A stretch of DNA of 64,000 bases from JACNIZ01 sp964344765. GTDB taxonomy: Bacteria; Planctomycetota; UBA1135. The translations under genes were made by a program, and so were the position numbers. Under the pieces are notes generated by a model that was given only the letters and a program-made list of their open reading frames with translations, was not told the origin of the DNA and searched no databases. The stretch is taken from positions 62,001-126,000 of the forward strand of contig CAYFOM010000003.1 in assembly GCA_964344765.1 (NCBI GenBank). The letters run 5' to 3'. Positions 49,780 to 59,045 of the stretch are shown in pieces; position 1 is the first letter of the stretch; every line of letters begins with the position of its first letter.

Positions 49780-50370
49780 ATGCACGGCTTGCTGACCGCG
49801 TACGGCACTTTCATGGGGCGCGACCAAAACCAAAGCATGATGGTTTTGGATGCGTTGCGTGAGCGCGAGCTTGGCTTGGATTGCGACCTACAGTTATGGC
49901 CGGTGGTGTTGCCGACGGTCGACAGCCTTGTCGACTCGGCGTTGGCAATTCCAAAGCTGCGCTACTGGTTGGCGCTCGGCGAGGGCGCGAAGGACGGTTT
50001 GCCCAAGCTCGAAACCCGCGCTTACAACCGTTTCGACCTGCGCCACGACGAACCATCCGCTGGTGGTGGACCCCTGGAAGGAAAGCTCGAAACCATCGCT
50101 CCATCCAGCGTGCGCGCGCATTGGCCGGCAGTGCAGTTACAGGCAGCGCTAGGGGAGCAATCCATCGACGTCGAGCTCAGCGACGACCCCGGTAGTCACT
50201 GCTGCAACGCACTTCTGTACTGGGGAACCCTGCGCGCACGCCTGACTGCGGCCGGTCAGCCGCGACCGTGGATTGGCTTTCTCCACCTGCCGCGCCAACC
50301 CGAGCGCGTCGGCGAGCACGCGCGAATGGTAGAAACTGCACTGCGCTGGTTGGATCGGCAGTTTCTCTGA
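49780..50370 (+). CDS. pcp: Pyrrolidone-carboxylate peptidase (pyroglutamyl peptidase I)-like
   Basis: The 196-residue product fits the C15 family in length and in motif order. A TAYGTFMGRDQNQSMMVLDAL N-terminal block corresponds to the GF.PFG..NPS region. An E-T-R-A-Y-N segment lies around the catalytic Glu. PGSHCCNALLYWGT carries the catalytic cysteine, and IGFLHLPRQP corresponds to the catalytic His block. The enzyme removes N-terminal pyroglutamate from peptides. The motifs are somewhat divergent, so substrate range may differ. The ATG at 49780 is preferred to an upstream TTG at 49771. Confidence 0.72.
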   Translation: MHGLLTAYGTFMGRDQNQSMMVLDALRERELGLDCDLQLWPVVLPTVDSLVDSALAIPKLRYWLALGEGAKDGLPKLETRAYNRFDLRHDEPSAGGGPLEGKLETIAPSSVRAHWPAVQLQAALGEQSIDVELSDDPGSHCCNALLYWGTLRARLTAAGQPRPWIGFLHLPRQPERVGEHARMVETALRWLDRQFL

Positions 50371-50403
50371 GCGGGGCCGCTTTCTATAATCGGGCCTCCC
50401 CCC

Positions 50404-51720
50404 ATGGCTGCTCCGCAACCCCTGCACATCCTCATCCTCGCCGGCGGCGAATCCACTCGGATCCGCACCGGGGGGCCCAAAGCACTCCTGGATTTGTGCG
50501 GCGCGCCGTTGCTCGAGCACATTTTCCGCTCTACCGACGGTTTGACCGCCGGCCAGCGCGCCATCGTGCTGGGGCCGAAGCATCAGCCGCAAATCGAGGG
50601 TTGGATGCAAAAAGCCGGTCGATTGGCCGCGAACGACGACGAAGCCGCCGCTGAGCCGGGGCAGAAATCGCGCTGGCAAATCGCGGTGCAACCGGTCGCC
50701 AAAGGCACCGGCGATGCGGTGATGTGCGGACTCTCAGCACTGCCCAGCGAGGGGCGTTTGCTGATCCTGTGCGGCGACACTCCGTTGCTGTCTCCTGAAA
50801 CTCTGGAATTCCTGTGCGAGCAGGAAGGATGCTCGCTGCTGACCGCGCTGGTCGAAGAACCGACCGGCTACGGTCGCATCCTGCGCGAGGAAGAAAGCGG
50901 CGACATGATGGCCATCGTCGAAGAAGCCGACGCCGATGACGCGATCAAGCAGATTGCCGAAGTCAACGCCGGCGTTTACCTACTCGACATCGCCGAGCTG
51001 CGCGCCGCGTTGGATAACGTCGACAGCAATAATGCGCAGGGTGAGTTTTACTTGCCCGATGCCGCAGTCGCGTCGCTGCGCAAAACCGAAGGCTGCATCA
51101 TCTGCTTGGAAAACGGCGACGACGAGATCCTCGGCGTCAACACCTTGGCCGAGTTCGCGCGCGCGTCGGCAATTATGCGCAACCGCCGCAACATGGATTT
51201 AATGGACAGCGGCGTCATTCTCGACGACCCCGATTCCACCTTTATCGAAGTCGACACCGAAATCGCGCCGGGAGCGCGCATCATGCCTTATTGCGTCATC
51301 CGCGCCGGCGTCAAAATCGGCGCAGGTTGCGAGGTCGGACCTTTTGCTCACGTGCGCGTCGGAACGGAAATGAAAGAAGGCGCCGTGCTCGGCAATTTTG
51401 TAGAGACCAAAAACTCAGTTTTGCACCCGGGAGCCAAGGCTAAGCATTTGACTTACCTAGGCGACGCCCAGGTCGGTGCCCGCGCCAACATCGGTTGCGG
51501 CACCATTACCGCGAATTACGACGGCAAGAATAAGCACCAAACCGACATCGGTGAACGCGCGTTCATCGGCTCGGGAACCGTGCTGGTGGCACCGGTCAAA
51601 GTGGGGGACCACGCAATGACCGCCGCCGGAGCCGTGGTTACGCGAGGTAAGGATGTACCGGATCACGGAGTCGTCGCCGGGGTCCCCGCGCAGCCTTTGC
51701 CTGCTAAAAAACTGAACTGA
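50404..51720 (+). CDS. glmU: Bifunctional GlmU: GlcNAc-1-P uridyltransferase / GlcN-1-P acetyltransferase
   Basis: GlmU makes UDP-GlcNAc for peptidoglycan and lipid A. The nucleotidyltransferase half opens with ILILAGGESTRIRTGGPKALL, and later shows GTGDAVMCGL, LILCGDTPLL and VEEPTGYGRILR. The C-terminal left-handed beta helix has KHLTYLGDAQVGARANIGCG, TITANYDGKNKHQT and AFIGSGTVLVAPV, including the acetyltransferase His, Tyr and Asn residues. The N-terminal signature differs from the usual LAAGxGTRM in having GGESTRI. It precedes prs by 16 bp, the common glmU-prs order, and supplies UDP-GlcNAc to the lpx genes 8 kb downstream. Confidence 0.92.
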   Translation: MAAPQPLHILILAGGESTRIRTGGPKALLDLCGAPLLEHIFRSTDGLTAGQRAIVLGPKHQPQIEGWMQKAGRLAANDDEAAAEPGQKSRWQIAVQPVAKGTGDAVMCGLSALPSEGRLLILCGDTPLLSPETLEFLCEQEGCSLLTALVEEPTGYGRILREEESGDMMAIVEEADADDAIKQIAEVNAGVYLLDIAELRAALDNVDSNNAQGEFYLPDAAVASLRKTEGCIICLENGDDEILGVNTLAEFARASAIMRNRRNMDLMDSGVILDDPDSTFIEVDTEIAPGARIMPYCVIRAGVKIGAGCEVGPFAHVRVGTEMKEGAVLGNFVETKNSVLHPGAKAKHLTYLGDAQVGARANIGCGTITANYDGKNKHQTDIGERAFIGSGTVLVAPVKVGDHAMTAAGAVVTRGKDVPDHGVVAGVPAQPLPAKKLN

Positions 51721-51736
51721 CGGCGCACTTCGGAAA

Positions 51737-52723
51737 ATGGCCCTGACTGGCATCGCACCCTCTCCGGTCTACCAAGATTCTGTACTACAAATGGAACGCT
51801 TCAAAATGGTGGCGGGCACTGCCCACCCGGATCTTGCCCACGAAATCGCCTGCCAGCTCGACGTCCCGCTGGCGTCGGCCTACGTCGGACGCTTTCCGGA
51901 TGGGGAAATCGACATCAAAGTCCACGATGACATGCGTGGCGCCGACGTCTTCCTGATCCAGCCGACCTGCCCACCGGTCAACGAGTACATCCTTGAGACC
52001 GTGCTGCTGCTGGATACGCTGCGACGCGCGTCGGCCGGCCGAATCACCGTGGTCATGCCGTACTTCGGCTACGCGCGCAAGGACCGCAAGGACGAAGGCC
52101 GGGTGCCGATTTCGGCCAAGGTGGTTGCCAATATGCTCGTCGCCGCCGGTGCTAACCGCGTACTGACCATTGACTTACACGCGCAACAGATTCAGGGATT
52201 CTTTGATATTCCGGTGGATCACCTGTGGGCACGGCCGGTGCTGACCGAGGTGGTGCGCAACATGGACTTGCACAACCTGACCATCGTTTCGCCCGACGTC
52301 GGCGCGGTCAAATTGGCCCGGGCCTGGGCGAAAAACCTCGATTGCGGTCTGGCCATCGTCGACAAGCGCCGCACCTCCGGCGACAAGGTGGTGATGGAAA
52401 ACGTCATCGGTGACGTCGACGGCTGCGACGTTTTGCTCACTGACGACATGATTTCGACCGCCGGCACCATCAGCGAGGCGTCGCGGATTTTGAAGGATCA
52501 GGGGGCAAAAAGGGTGTTTATTGCCGCCACGCACGCGGTTTTGTGCGGTCCTGCCCGCGAGCGCCTGGCCCACGCGCCGGTCGAGCAGATTCTGGTCACC
52601 AACACGGTGCCGTTGCGCGGCGATTTGCCGGATAACCTGACCCAAATTTCAGTTGCGCCGCTGCTGTCGCGGGCGATTCTGAGAATCCACAAAGAGGAGT
52701 CGGTTTCTGCACTGTTCGATTGA
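51737..52723 (+). CDS. prs: Ribose-phosphate pyrophosphokinase (PRPP synthase)
   Basis: Prs makes PRPP from ribose 5-phosphate and ATP. The flexible catalytic region VVMPYFGYARKDRKDEGRVP is present, followed by IDLHAQQIQGFFDIPVDHL and SPDVGAVKLARAW. The PRPP loop is LLTDDMISTAGTI, with Ser where most class I bacterial enzymes have Asp, a substitution seen in other phosphoribosyltransferases. The first ~18 residues of the longest frame are outside the fold, so translation may really start at the ATG at 51791. The glmU-prs-rplY-pth order is classical. Confidence 0.93.
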   Translation: MALTGIAPSPVYQDSVLQMERFKMVAGTAHPDLAHEIACQLDVPLASAYVGRFPDGEIDIKVHDDMRGADVFLIQPTCPPVNEYILETVLLLDTLRRASAGRITVVMPYFGYARKDRKDEGRVPISAKVVANMLVAAGANRVLTIDLHAQQIQGFFDIPVDHLWARPVLTEVVRNMDLHNLTIVSPDVGAVKLARAWAKNLDCGLAIVDKRRTSGDKVVMENVIGDVDGCDVLLTDDMISTAGTISEASRILKDQGAKRVFIAATHAVLCGPARERLAHAPVEQILVTNTVPLRGDLPDNLTQISVAPLLSRAILRIHKEESVSALFD

Positions 52724-52776
52724 GCGCGCAGCCGCTAGAATGTCGCGTCCTTCTCCGCAGAGAGAGCCCGAAAACG

Positions 52777-53121
52777 ATGGAAACCACCGTCCTTAAGAAC
52801 GTCAAGCTCCGCGACCAGTTCGGTACGCGGGCCGCCGATGCCTACCGCAAGGAAGGCGGCTACCCCGCCAACATCATTGGTGGTGGCAAAGAGAGCCGCC
52901 AGATCCTCATTGACCAGCGCGAATTCGATGCCGCCATTCGTCATGGCTACCGCGCTTTCACCCTCGAAAACGTAGACGAGGACGCCGTAATGGTGCTGCA
53001 GGAAGTGCAGTGGGATTCCATGGGGGATTTCATTCAGCACATCGATTTCTTGCGCGACGTCGACGGCTCGGTGCGTGAAGCCCGCGATGCTGAAGCGGCT
53101 GCTGCAAAGGATAAGGAATAA
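52777..53121 (+). CDS. rplY: Ribosomal protein L25 (short form)
   Basis: The 114-residue product matches the 5S-rRNA-binding L25 fold: LRDQFGTRAADAYRKEGGYPANIIGGG, ILIDQREFDAAIRHG and VLQEVQWDSMGDFIQHIDFLRV. It lacks the C-terminal domain of the longer CTC form, with only a short Ala/Glu/Lys tail. I use the ATG at 52777; the frame upstream of it overlaps prs and is not conserved. It sits between prs and pth in the usual order. Confidence 0.9.
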   Translation: METTVLKNVKLRDQFGTRAADAYRKEGGYPANIIGGGKESRQILIDQREFDAAIRHGYRAFTLENVDEDAVMVLQEVQWDSMGDFIQHIDFLRDVDGSVREARDAEAAAAKDKE

Positions 53122-53800
53122 GGACCCCCGGCCGGCGACGGAAACTCAAGTGTCGCAGCAGCCGGAACAGCCGGAGCCGGATTCGGCGCAAGCGTCGGAA
53201 CCGGCTCCAGCACCGTCTGGACCGCGTTTAATCGTCGGTTTGGGCAACCCGGGAGGCAAGTACATCGCCACCCGGCATAACGTCGGATTCGACGCAATCG
53301 ATCTTTTTGCAAGTCGCTTAAAACGGGAACCCGAGCCGCTCCACGTGGGCAGTCAACGGGTGGCCGATTGGGTGGTCGACGAAGAGCAAGGCTTTGCTCT
53401 GCTTTGGCCGCTGACTTACATGAACCGTAGCGGTGGACCAGTGGTCGCAGCGCTGCGCGAATTGCAAAGCGACCCTGCACAAATTCTGGTCCTTACGGAC
53501 GACTTCCACCTCGACCTGGGCGCCTTGCGCGCGCGGGCAGCAGGCAGTGCGGGCGGCCATAACGGTTTGCGCTCGATTGAAGACTGTCTGGGAACGCAGG
53601 ATTACGCGCGCCTACGCATCGGCGTCGGTAGCCCGCGATCCAGCACGGTGGATCATGTCCTCGACACCTTCCGCGCCGACGAGCAGGCAGTGATTGAAGA
53701 AACGCTGCTGACTGCATCGTGCGCTGCGGAAGACTGGGCGAAGGGTGTTCCCATCGAGGAAATCCAAGCCCGCTACAACCGCCGCAAGCCGCAGGCGTGA
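53087..53800 (+). CDS. pth: Peptidyl-tRNA hydrolase with N-terminal extension
   Basis: Pth frees tRNA from peptidyl-tRNA dropped by ribosomes. The fold begins only at residue ~47 with PRLIVGLGNPGGKYIATRHN, which includes the catalytic His in TRHNVGFDAID. It continues with WPLTYMNRSGGPV, ILVLTDDFHLDLG and SAGGHNGLRSIEDCLGTQ. The preceding ~45 residues are Gln/Pro/Glu/Ala/Ser-rich and lie partly over the end of rplY. Starts at 53075 (GTG), 53087 (ATG) or 53151 (GTG) are all possible; the last would remove the overlap. No strong ribosome-binding site decides. Confidence 0.9.
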   Translation: MLKRLLQRIRNKDPRPATETQVSQQPEQPEPDSAQASEPAPAPSGPRLIVGLGNPGGKYIATRHNVGFDAIDLFASRLKREPEPLHVGSQRVADWVVDEEQGFALLWPLTYMNRSGGPVVAALRELQSDPAQILVLTDDFHLDLGALRARAAGSAGGHNGLRSIEDCLGTQDYARLRIGVGSPRSSTVDHVLDTFRADEQAVIEETLLTASCAAEDWAKGVPIEEIQARYNRRKPQA

Positions 53801-53847
53801 CCCCGGGATGGGCCCGAGGCGAACCGGAAATACCGGAATGGCGAAAA

Positions 53848-54357
53848 ATGACTGATAACAACTACATCTACCAGGCGATGTTCATGCTGGATAACGGAGA
53901 AGTCCGTGACCAGGGGTTCAACGCCGTCCGTGATTGGGTGAAAACCACCCTTGAGAAGCACGGAGCCGACGTCAAGGTGCTGCGTTTGTGGCAGGAATGC
54001 CAGTTGCAGTACCCGATCCAGGGCAACAACCGCTCGACCTACTTGTTGGGATACCTGCAGGCTAGCCAGCAGACCGTCAGCAAGGCCAAGGCCGAAATGT
54101 ACCTGTTGGGTCCGGTGATCCGCGTGTTGTTCCTGAAGGAAGACGAAATCCCGGCCGACGAATTGGCTCAGGGCATCGCTGAATTCAAGGACGAAGACCT
54201 GACCATTCCGGAAGAGGTAATCGAAGATCCGTTTGCCGATGAGCCGGAAGCCGAAGAAGCCGACGAAGAGAAGGCTGAAGGTGAAGAAGGTGAAAAAGCT
54301 GCCGACGGTGAAAAGGCCAAGGACGCTGATTCCGAAACCGCGAAAACCGAGAGCTGA
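53848..54357 (+). CDS. rpsF: Ribosomal protein S6 with long acidic tail
   Basis: Residues 1 to ~110 are the S6 fold (YIYQAMFMLDNGEVRDQGFN, LRLWQECQLQYPIQGNNR, STYLLGYLQAS, PVIRVLFL). About 60 further residues are almost entirely Glu, Asp, Ala and Lys (EEADEEKAEGEEGEKAADGE), longer than in E. coli, where the tail is polyglutamylated by RimK. The ATG at 53848 has GGAATGGCG upstream and starts at the conserved strand; the open frame before it overlaps pth. Order rpsF-rpsR-rplI-dnaB follows. Confidence 0.93.
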   Translation: MTDNNYIYQAMFMLDNGEVRDQGFNAVRDWVKTTLEKHGADVKVLRLWQECQLQYPIQGNNRSTYLLGYLQASQQTVSKAKAEMYLLGPVIRVLFLKEDEIPADELAQGIAEFKDEDLTIPEEVIEDPFADEPEAEEADEEKAEGEEGEKAADGEKAKDADSETAKTES

Positions 54358-54368
54358 GGAGCATCAAG

Positions 54369-54581
54369 ATGACTGAAGAAAACACTCCCAAGGCTGCTCC
54401 GCAGAACCCGAACACCATCGTGTTCGATTACAAGGATGTCGAAACGCTGCTGCGCTTCGTCAACGCGCAGGGCCGCATTTACTCGGCTAAGCGCACCGGC
54501 TTGAACGCCCGTAATCAACGCAAACTGAAGCGTGCCATCAAGTACGCTCGTTTCCTTGCCCTCATGCCCCACAGCACCTGA
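54369..54581 (+). CDS. rpsR: Ribosomal protein S18
   Basis: The 70-residue protein has the S18 core FDYKDVETLLRFVNAQGRIY, RTGLNARNQRKLKRAIKYAR and FLALMPHS. GAGGAG ten bases before the ATG is a good ribosome-binding site. S18 pairs with S6 on the small-subunit platform. Its stop overlaps the rplI start by one base (TGATG). Confidence 0.96.
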   Translation: MTEENTPKAAPQNPNTIVFDYKDVETLLRFVNAQGRIYSAKRTGLNARNQRKLKRAIKYARFLALMPHST

Positions 54582-55051
54582 TGAAAACGCAACTGATTCT
54601 CCGCGAGGATATTCCGACCTTGGGTTTCGTCGGCGATGTGGTCGAAGTTTCCACGGGTTACGCCCGGAATTTCCTCATTCCTACCGGTAAGGCCTATCCG
54701 TACTCCGAGGATGGCATGCAGCGCATCGAAAAAGCTCGCGCCGAGGCCGAGCAGAAGCGCATTGAATTGAACCAAGAGTTCGAGGCGATTGCCGCCAAGT
54801 TGAACGCGCTGGAAATCACCTTCGAAGAGAAGGTTTCCGGCGAAGGCCACCTTTACGGTGCCGTGACCGCCAAGCGCATCTCCGACGCGCTGGACGAGCA
54901 AGGCTTCCAGGTGACCGAGCACAACGTGCGATTGGCCGAGCCCATTCGCGCGACCGGCGAGTACCAAGTACCGCTGCACGTCCATGGTGACATCAACGCC
55001 GAGATGAAAGTCTGGGTGGTCGCCATTCAGGAAGAAGGCGCCGAGGCCTAA
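54581..55051 (+). CDS. rplI: Ribosomal protein L9
   Basis: The N-terminal rRNA-binding domain is clear: QLILREDIPTLGFVGDVVEV and GYARNFLIPTGKAYPYSE. A long connecting helix rich in Glu, Arg and Lys follows. The C-terminal domain has KVSGEGHLYGAVTAKRISDAL and TGEYQVPLHVHGDI. At 156 aa it is near the normal length. Translational coupling with rpsR is indicated by the one-base overlap. Confidence 0.96.
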   Translation: MKTQLILREDIPTLGFVGDVVEVSTGYARNFLIPTGKAYPYSEDGMQRIEKARAEAEQKRIELNQEFEAIAAKLNALEITFEEKVSGEGHLYGAVTAKRISDALDEQGFQVTEHNVRLAEPIRATGEYQVPLHVHGDINAEMKVWVVAIQEEGAEA

Positions 55052-55121
55052 GCCTCGGTCAATCCCCGCCGGCGGCTGTGGAGAACGCAGTCGCCGGTTC
55101 CTGTATCCTGGTTAATCTACG

Positions 55122-56450
55122 ATGGCAACAGGCGGCTTGAACGACCAGCTCCCTTTCGATTTGGAAGCGGAAAAATGCGTGTTGGGTAGCGTTTTACGCG
55201 ACCCGCGATGCGCGCCGGAAGTGGTCTCCAAGCTCAAGCCCGACGATTTTTACGCCGCTCGCCATCGCGGCCTGTTCGGCTTGATCGAACAGCAAGAGCA
55301 GCGCGCATCCGGCGCTTGCGATCCGGTCACCATCGCTCATGAAATGGAGCGTGTTGGGCGAACCGATGAGCTGGGTGGTCGCGCCTACTTGATCGAGCTG
55401 ATGGAAGCGGTTCCATCGGTCGCGTTTTTGGAAAATCACGTCGGCATCGTGCAAAACAATGCCATTCGCCGTGGCTTGATCGGCGCCGCCGACCAAATTC
55501 AAAAACTGGTCCATGACGCCGAAAACGAAGACGTCAAAGGTTTGGTCAACTTGGCCGAGCAAAAAGTGTTCGCAGTGGGGGACCGCTTGGTCGACGGCAA
55601 CATTTCGCGAGCCAAGGATTTGATCGAGAAAAACCTCGACGCCATCCTGACTCACGACGGCACCCCACAAGGTTTGGTGACCGGCTTTGCCGACCTTGAT
55701 GAACTGCAAGGCTTCCGCCCCGGCGACTTGATTGTGTTGGCCGCTCGTCCGGCGATGGGCAAAACCGCACTGTCGTTGAACATGATGGAGCGGATGTCGT
55801 TGGAACACGGCAAAGGCGTGCTGATGTTTTCGCTGGAAATGCCCGGCGATCAGCTCATCACCAGAATGTTGTCGTCGCACGCGCGCATTCGCCACGACAA
55901 CCTGCGTTCCGGCCGTTTGGATGCCGGGATGCGTCAGCGGCTGACGATGTCGGCGGCTCAATTCAGCAAGTCCAAGCTGTTCATCGACGATTCATCGCAG
56001 CCGGCGCTGGCCGAAATCCGCGCCAAAGCGCGGCGCTTGAAGCGTGATAAGGAATTGGACTTCATCGTCGTCGACTACTTGCAATTGTTGTCGACCAAGG
56101 CGGAAAGCCGTCAGCAGGAAATCACCGTGATTTCGCGAACGCTGAAGGCCATCGCCCGTGAGATGAAAGTGCCGGTGATGGCACTTTCCCAGTTGAACCG
56201 TTCTGCTGAAAAGCGGGACTCCCACAAGCCCATGCTTTCCGATCTTCGGGAATCCGGGGCCATTGAACAGGACGCCGACATGGTCATGATGCTCTTCCGT
56301 GAGGAGTATTACACGCCAAGTGAAGATAATGCCGGTGTCGCCGAATTGATCATCGCAAAGAACCGACACGGGTCCACCGGAAGCGTACTGATGCGCTTCA
56401 CCAAGGAGTGCATGCGCTTCGAAAACCTCGTGCGTGAACCTGCCTTCTAG
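55122..56450 (+). CDS. dnaB: Replicative DNA helicase DnaB
   Basis: DnaB is the hexameric 5'-3' helicase of the replication fork. The N-terminal primase-interacting domain begins PFDLEAEKCVLGSVLRDPR. The RecA-like domain has Walker A ARPAMGKTALSLNMM, MFSLEMPGDQLITRML, Walker B FIVVDYLQLLS and SQLNRSAEKRDSHKPMLSDL with the arginine-containing REEYY region after it. Length (442 aa) is typical and no intein interrupts it. It lies 70 bp after rplI, the common arrangement; its partner primase is at 2022. Confidence 0.95.
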   Translation: MATGGLNDQLPFDLEAEKCVLGSVLRDPRCAPEVVSKLKPDDFYAARHRGLFGLIEQQEQRASGACDPVTIAHEMERVGRTDELGGRAYLIELMEAVPSVAFLENHVGIVQNNAIRRGLIGAADQIQKLVHDAENEDVKGLVNLAEQKVFAVGDRLVDGNISRAKDLIEKNLDAILTHDGTPQGLVTGFADLDELQGFRPGDLIVLAARPAMGKTALSLNMMERMSLEHGKGVLMFSLEMPGDQLITRMLSSHARIRHDNLRSGRLDAGMRQRLTMSAAQFSKSKLFIDDSSQPALAEIRAKARRLKRDKELDFIVVDYLQLLSTKAESRQQEITVISRTLKAIAREMKVPVMALSQLNRSAEKRDSHKPMLSDLRESGAIEQDADMVMMLFREEYYTPSEDNAGVAELIIAKNRHGSTGSVLMRFTKECMRFENLVREPAF

Positions 56451-56453
56451 ATC

Positions 56454-59045
56454 ATGTCTACGCCCCCGAACTACGGGATTTCCCGCCCCCTGTCCATCTC
56501 GACCCCATGTCGCAAGGCTTTACGCAAGCTGACCGCGCTGGGGATTCCGATGGTCGCTTTCTTATTTTTGAGCCAGCCTTCCTGGGCTGCCGCACCGCTA
56601 CCGCAAACCGATGGTGCGCAACAACCTGCTCCATCGCAAGACGGCAATGGCAAGCAGCAGGAAGTGGATTCGATCATCGAAGAGATCGAATTGATCGGCG
56701 CCGGCGATCGCGAGGCTCAAATCCGAGCTGCGTTGTCGTTGCGAGTCGGTCAGCCGTACCACATGGATAACTGGTTGCGCGATGTGCAGTTCCTATGGAG
56801 CCGCATGCGCGTGCGCCTCGAAGCGATTGATGTGGTTGTGCTCGACAAAGAAGCATCGCGCATCAAGCTAATCATTCACTGCGTGCCGATGGAAGCCTTC
56901 CGTCGGGTGTTGTTCATTGGCCACGATGAAGGTGATTTGTCGCGTGATGAGTTGCTGCTGGCGACAGGGTTAACCGGCGCACAGTCCATTGACCGGTCCG
57001 CATTGCCGCGTATTCAAAGCGACATTGTGCGCGCTTTCCAGGACAAGGGATATCACTTCGTGGAAGTGGACCCGGAGATTGTGGAAGGCAAAGACGAGGT
57101 CATCTTCCACATCAAGCAGGGCGGCAAAGTTCGCGTCGGCGAAATCCTGTTTATCGGCAACGAGGCAATTGAGTCGGATAAGTTTGTTGGCACCGACTTG
57201 GAAGGCACGGTTGAGAGTAGTACCGGTTGGTTTATCTTCCCCGGTTCGGCTTACAACAACGAAAGCACGGCACGCAATGACATTGTGGCGGTGGAGCGGC
57301 TGTACAACGAATACGGTTATTTGGAAGCCAAGGTGCGCTTGCATAGCCGTGAGTTTTACGACGACAACACGCGCGTGCGCTTGACCTATGAGGTCGACGA
57401 AGGACCGTTGTTCACTGTGAACTCGGTGGACATTCAACCAGCGCAGGGTTCTGACCCGCTGGTCTACGATCGCCAAGAGCTACTTGAATTACTCCAGGTT
57501 GAGCCCGGCATGCCGCTGGAGCAAATCATTCTGGATCGCGATTCAGCCGCGTTGAAGCGCTTTTACGGTGCCAAAGGTCATACCGCAGCCGGGCGCGGAG
57601 CCAGCTCTTCCGACGCCACCTTCTTCACCATTCGCACCGAGCGTTTGCTGGCAGAAGGCAATAAGTTCGACATTGTCTACCGCATTCACGAGGGTCAGCC
57701 CAAGCACATTCGTGACGTCTTGATCTTCGGCAACGAGTACACCCAAGACCGGGTGATTCGCCGCGAGATCGAGCCGGAGCCTGGCGATTTGGCCGATTCC
57801 AGTTTGGCAGCGGTTGCTCACCGTCGTTTGCTCGGCAGTGGTTATTACCTCGATCCGGTTTCTGGTCAGCCCTACGTCGATTACCGCTTCCTACCGACGC
57901 CGGATCCCGATTTGGTCGACCTGCGCTTCGATGTGCGCGAAGGCGCCGGCACCGGCAACATGTTGTTCGGTGGTGGTATTAGCTCGAACAACGGTCCGTT
58001 CCTATCGGTGAACCTGCAGAAGTCGAACTTCGACTTGTTCGATACGCCGTCGTCGTGGACCAGCGCCTTCTCGGAGATTCTCGACGGCGAAGCCTTCACC
58101 GGTGGAGGCCAAACGCTGCAGTTGTTCTTGGCACCTGGTTCCGAGTTCAGTACTTATAAGCTGAGCTTCTTCGAGCCTGACTTGCTCGGCGAACACGTCA
58201 GCCGTTTGGGCTTCCGTACCGACCTTTATAAGACCTACCGCTACCTGCGCACACACCAGGAGCAACGCACCGGCGCCGGATTTACTTTGTCGCGTCGCTT
58301 CGGTCGTTACTTCTCGCTGTTTGCCGGCCCGCGCTGGGAGAAGATCGGCGTGTCCGACATTAGCTCCGGCGTGACTCCGGGCATTGGTTTGGATTCGTCG
58401 TACGAGCAGTGGAAGCATTCGATGATTGCCGGTGCTTCGTACAACACGGTGAAGGACCGCTTCTCGCCGGTGGATAGCTGGAAGACGCGGTTGGAACTGC
58501 GTCAAAACGGCGAGTTCATGGGCGGCGATATGGATTACTTCGAAGCGGATCTCAGCTTCGGTAAGTACTTCGGCCTGTGGGAAGACACGCTGGGGCGTGA
58601 TTGGACCTTGGCTTTTGAAGGCCGGGCGCGCAAAGCCTGGTCGGATGGACCGGTGCCGTACTCCGAGCGTTATTGGATGGGTGGCACCAGCACGGTGCGC
58701 GGTTTTGATTACCGTGGCATCGGCCGTACCGACGAAGGCTTCAGCATTGGTGGTGAAGCGGCGATCAGCGGTTCGATGGAACTGCGTTTCCCGATCGCGT
58801 CGGCCCGCATCCGCGAGGAAATCGCCGAATTCCAGTGGGTGCGCGGAGCCTTTTTCCTCGACGCCGGTACTTACGGCAACGATTTCGGCGACCTGGAGCC
58901 GCTGCGCGTCTCGGCCGGTTTCGGCATTCGCATCCGCCTGCCGATGATGCCACAATTCCCGATCGCGTTGGACTTCGGCTGGCCTTTGGCAGACGAAAAC
59001 AACGACGACGACCGCGTCTTCCACCTGAACTTCGGTGAATTCTAA
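56454..59045 (+). CDS. bamA: Outer-membrane assembly protein BamA (Omp85)
   Basis: BamA inserts beta-barrel proteins into the outer membrane. After a hydrophobic segment (IPMVAFLFLSQPSWAA, about residues 32-47) come several POTRA domains (about residues 70-490). These include VDSIIEEIELIGAGDREAQI, RVGEILFIGNEAIESDKF, FTVNSVDIQP and IRDVLIFGNEYTQDRVIRREIE. The C-terminal 16-strand barrel has RYWMGGTSTVRGFDYRGIG, carrying the conserved VRGF/Y tip. It ends in HLNFGEF, with a terminal aromatic residue as expected for an outer-membrane barrel. The signal region is unusually far from the start, so translation may begin at an internal codon. It leads directly (1-bp overlap) into ompH. Confidence 0.92.
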   Translation: MSTPPNYGISRPLSISTPCRKALRKLTALGIPMVAFLFLSQPSWAAAPLPQTDGAQQPAPSQDGNGKQQEVDSIIEEIELIGAGDREAQIRAALSLRVGQPYHMDNWLRDVQFLWSRMRVRLEAIDVVVLDKEASRIKLIIHCVPMEAFRRVLFIGHDEGDLSRDELLLATGLTGAQSIDRSALPRIQSDIVRAFQDKGYHFVEVDPEIVEGKDEVIFHIKQGGKVRVGEILFIGNEAIESDKFVGTDLEGTVESSTGWFIFPGSAYNNESTARNDIVAVERLYNEYGYLEAKVRLHSREFYDDNTRVRLTYEVDEGPLFTVNSVDIQPAQGSDPLVYDRQELLELLQVEPGMPLEQIILDRDSAALKRFYGAKGHTAAGRGASSSDATFFTIRTERLLAEGNKFDIVYRIHEGQPKHIRDVLIFGNEYTQDRVIRREIEPEPGDLADSSLAAVAHRRLLGSGYYLDPVSGQPYVDYRFLPTPDPDLVDLRFDVREGAGTGNMLFGGGISSNNGPFLSVNLQKSNFDLFDTPSSWTSAFSEILDGEAFTGGGQTLQLFLAPGSEFSTYKLSFFEPDLLGEHVSRLGFRTDLYKTYRYLRTHQEQRTGAGFTLSRRFGRYFSLFAGPRWEKIGVSDISSGVTPGIGLDSSYEQWKHSMIAGASYNTVKDRFSPVDSWKTRLELRQNGEFMGGDMDYFEADLSFGKYFGLWEDTLGRDWTLAFEGRARKAWSDGPVPYSERYWMGGTSTVRGFDYRGIGRTDEGFSIGGEAAISGSMELRFPIASARIREEIAEFQWVRGAFFLDAGTYGNDFGDLEPLRVSAGFGIRIRLPMMPQFPIALDFGWPLADENNDDDRVFHLNFGEF

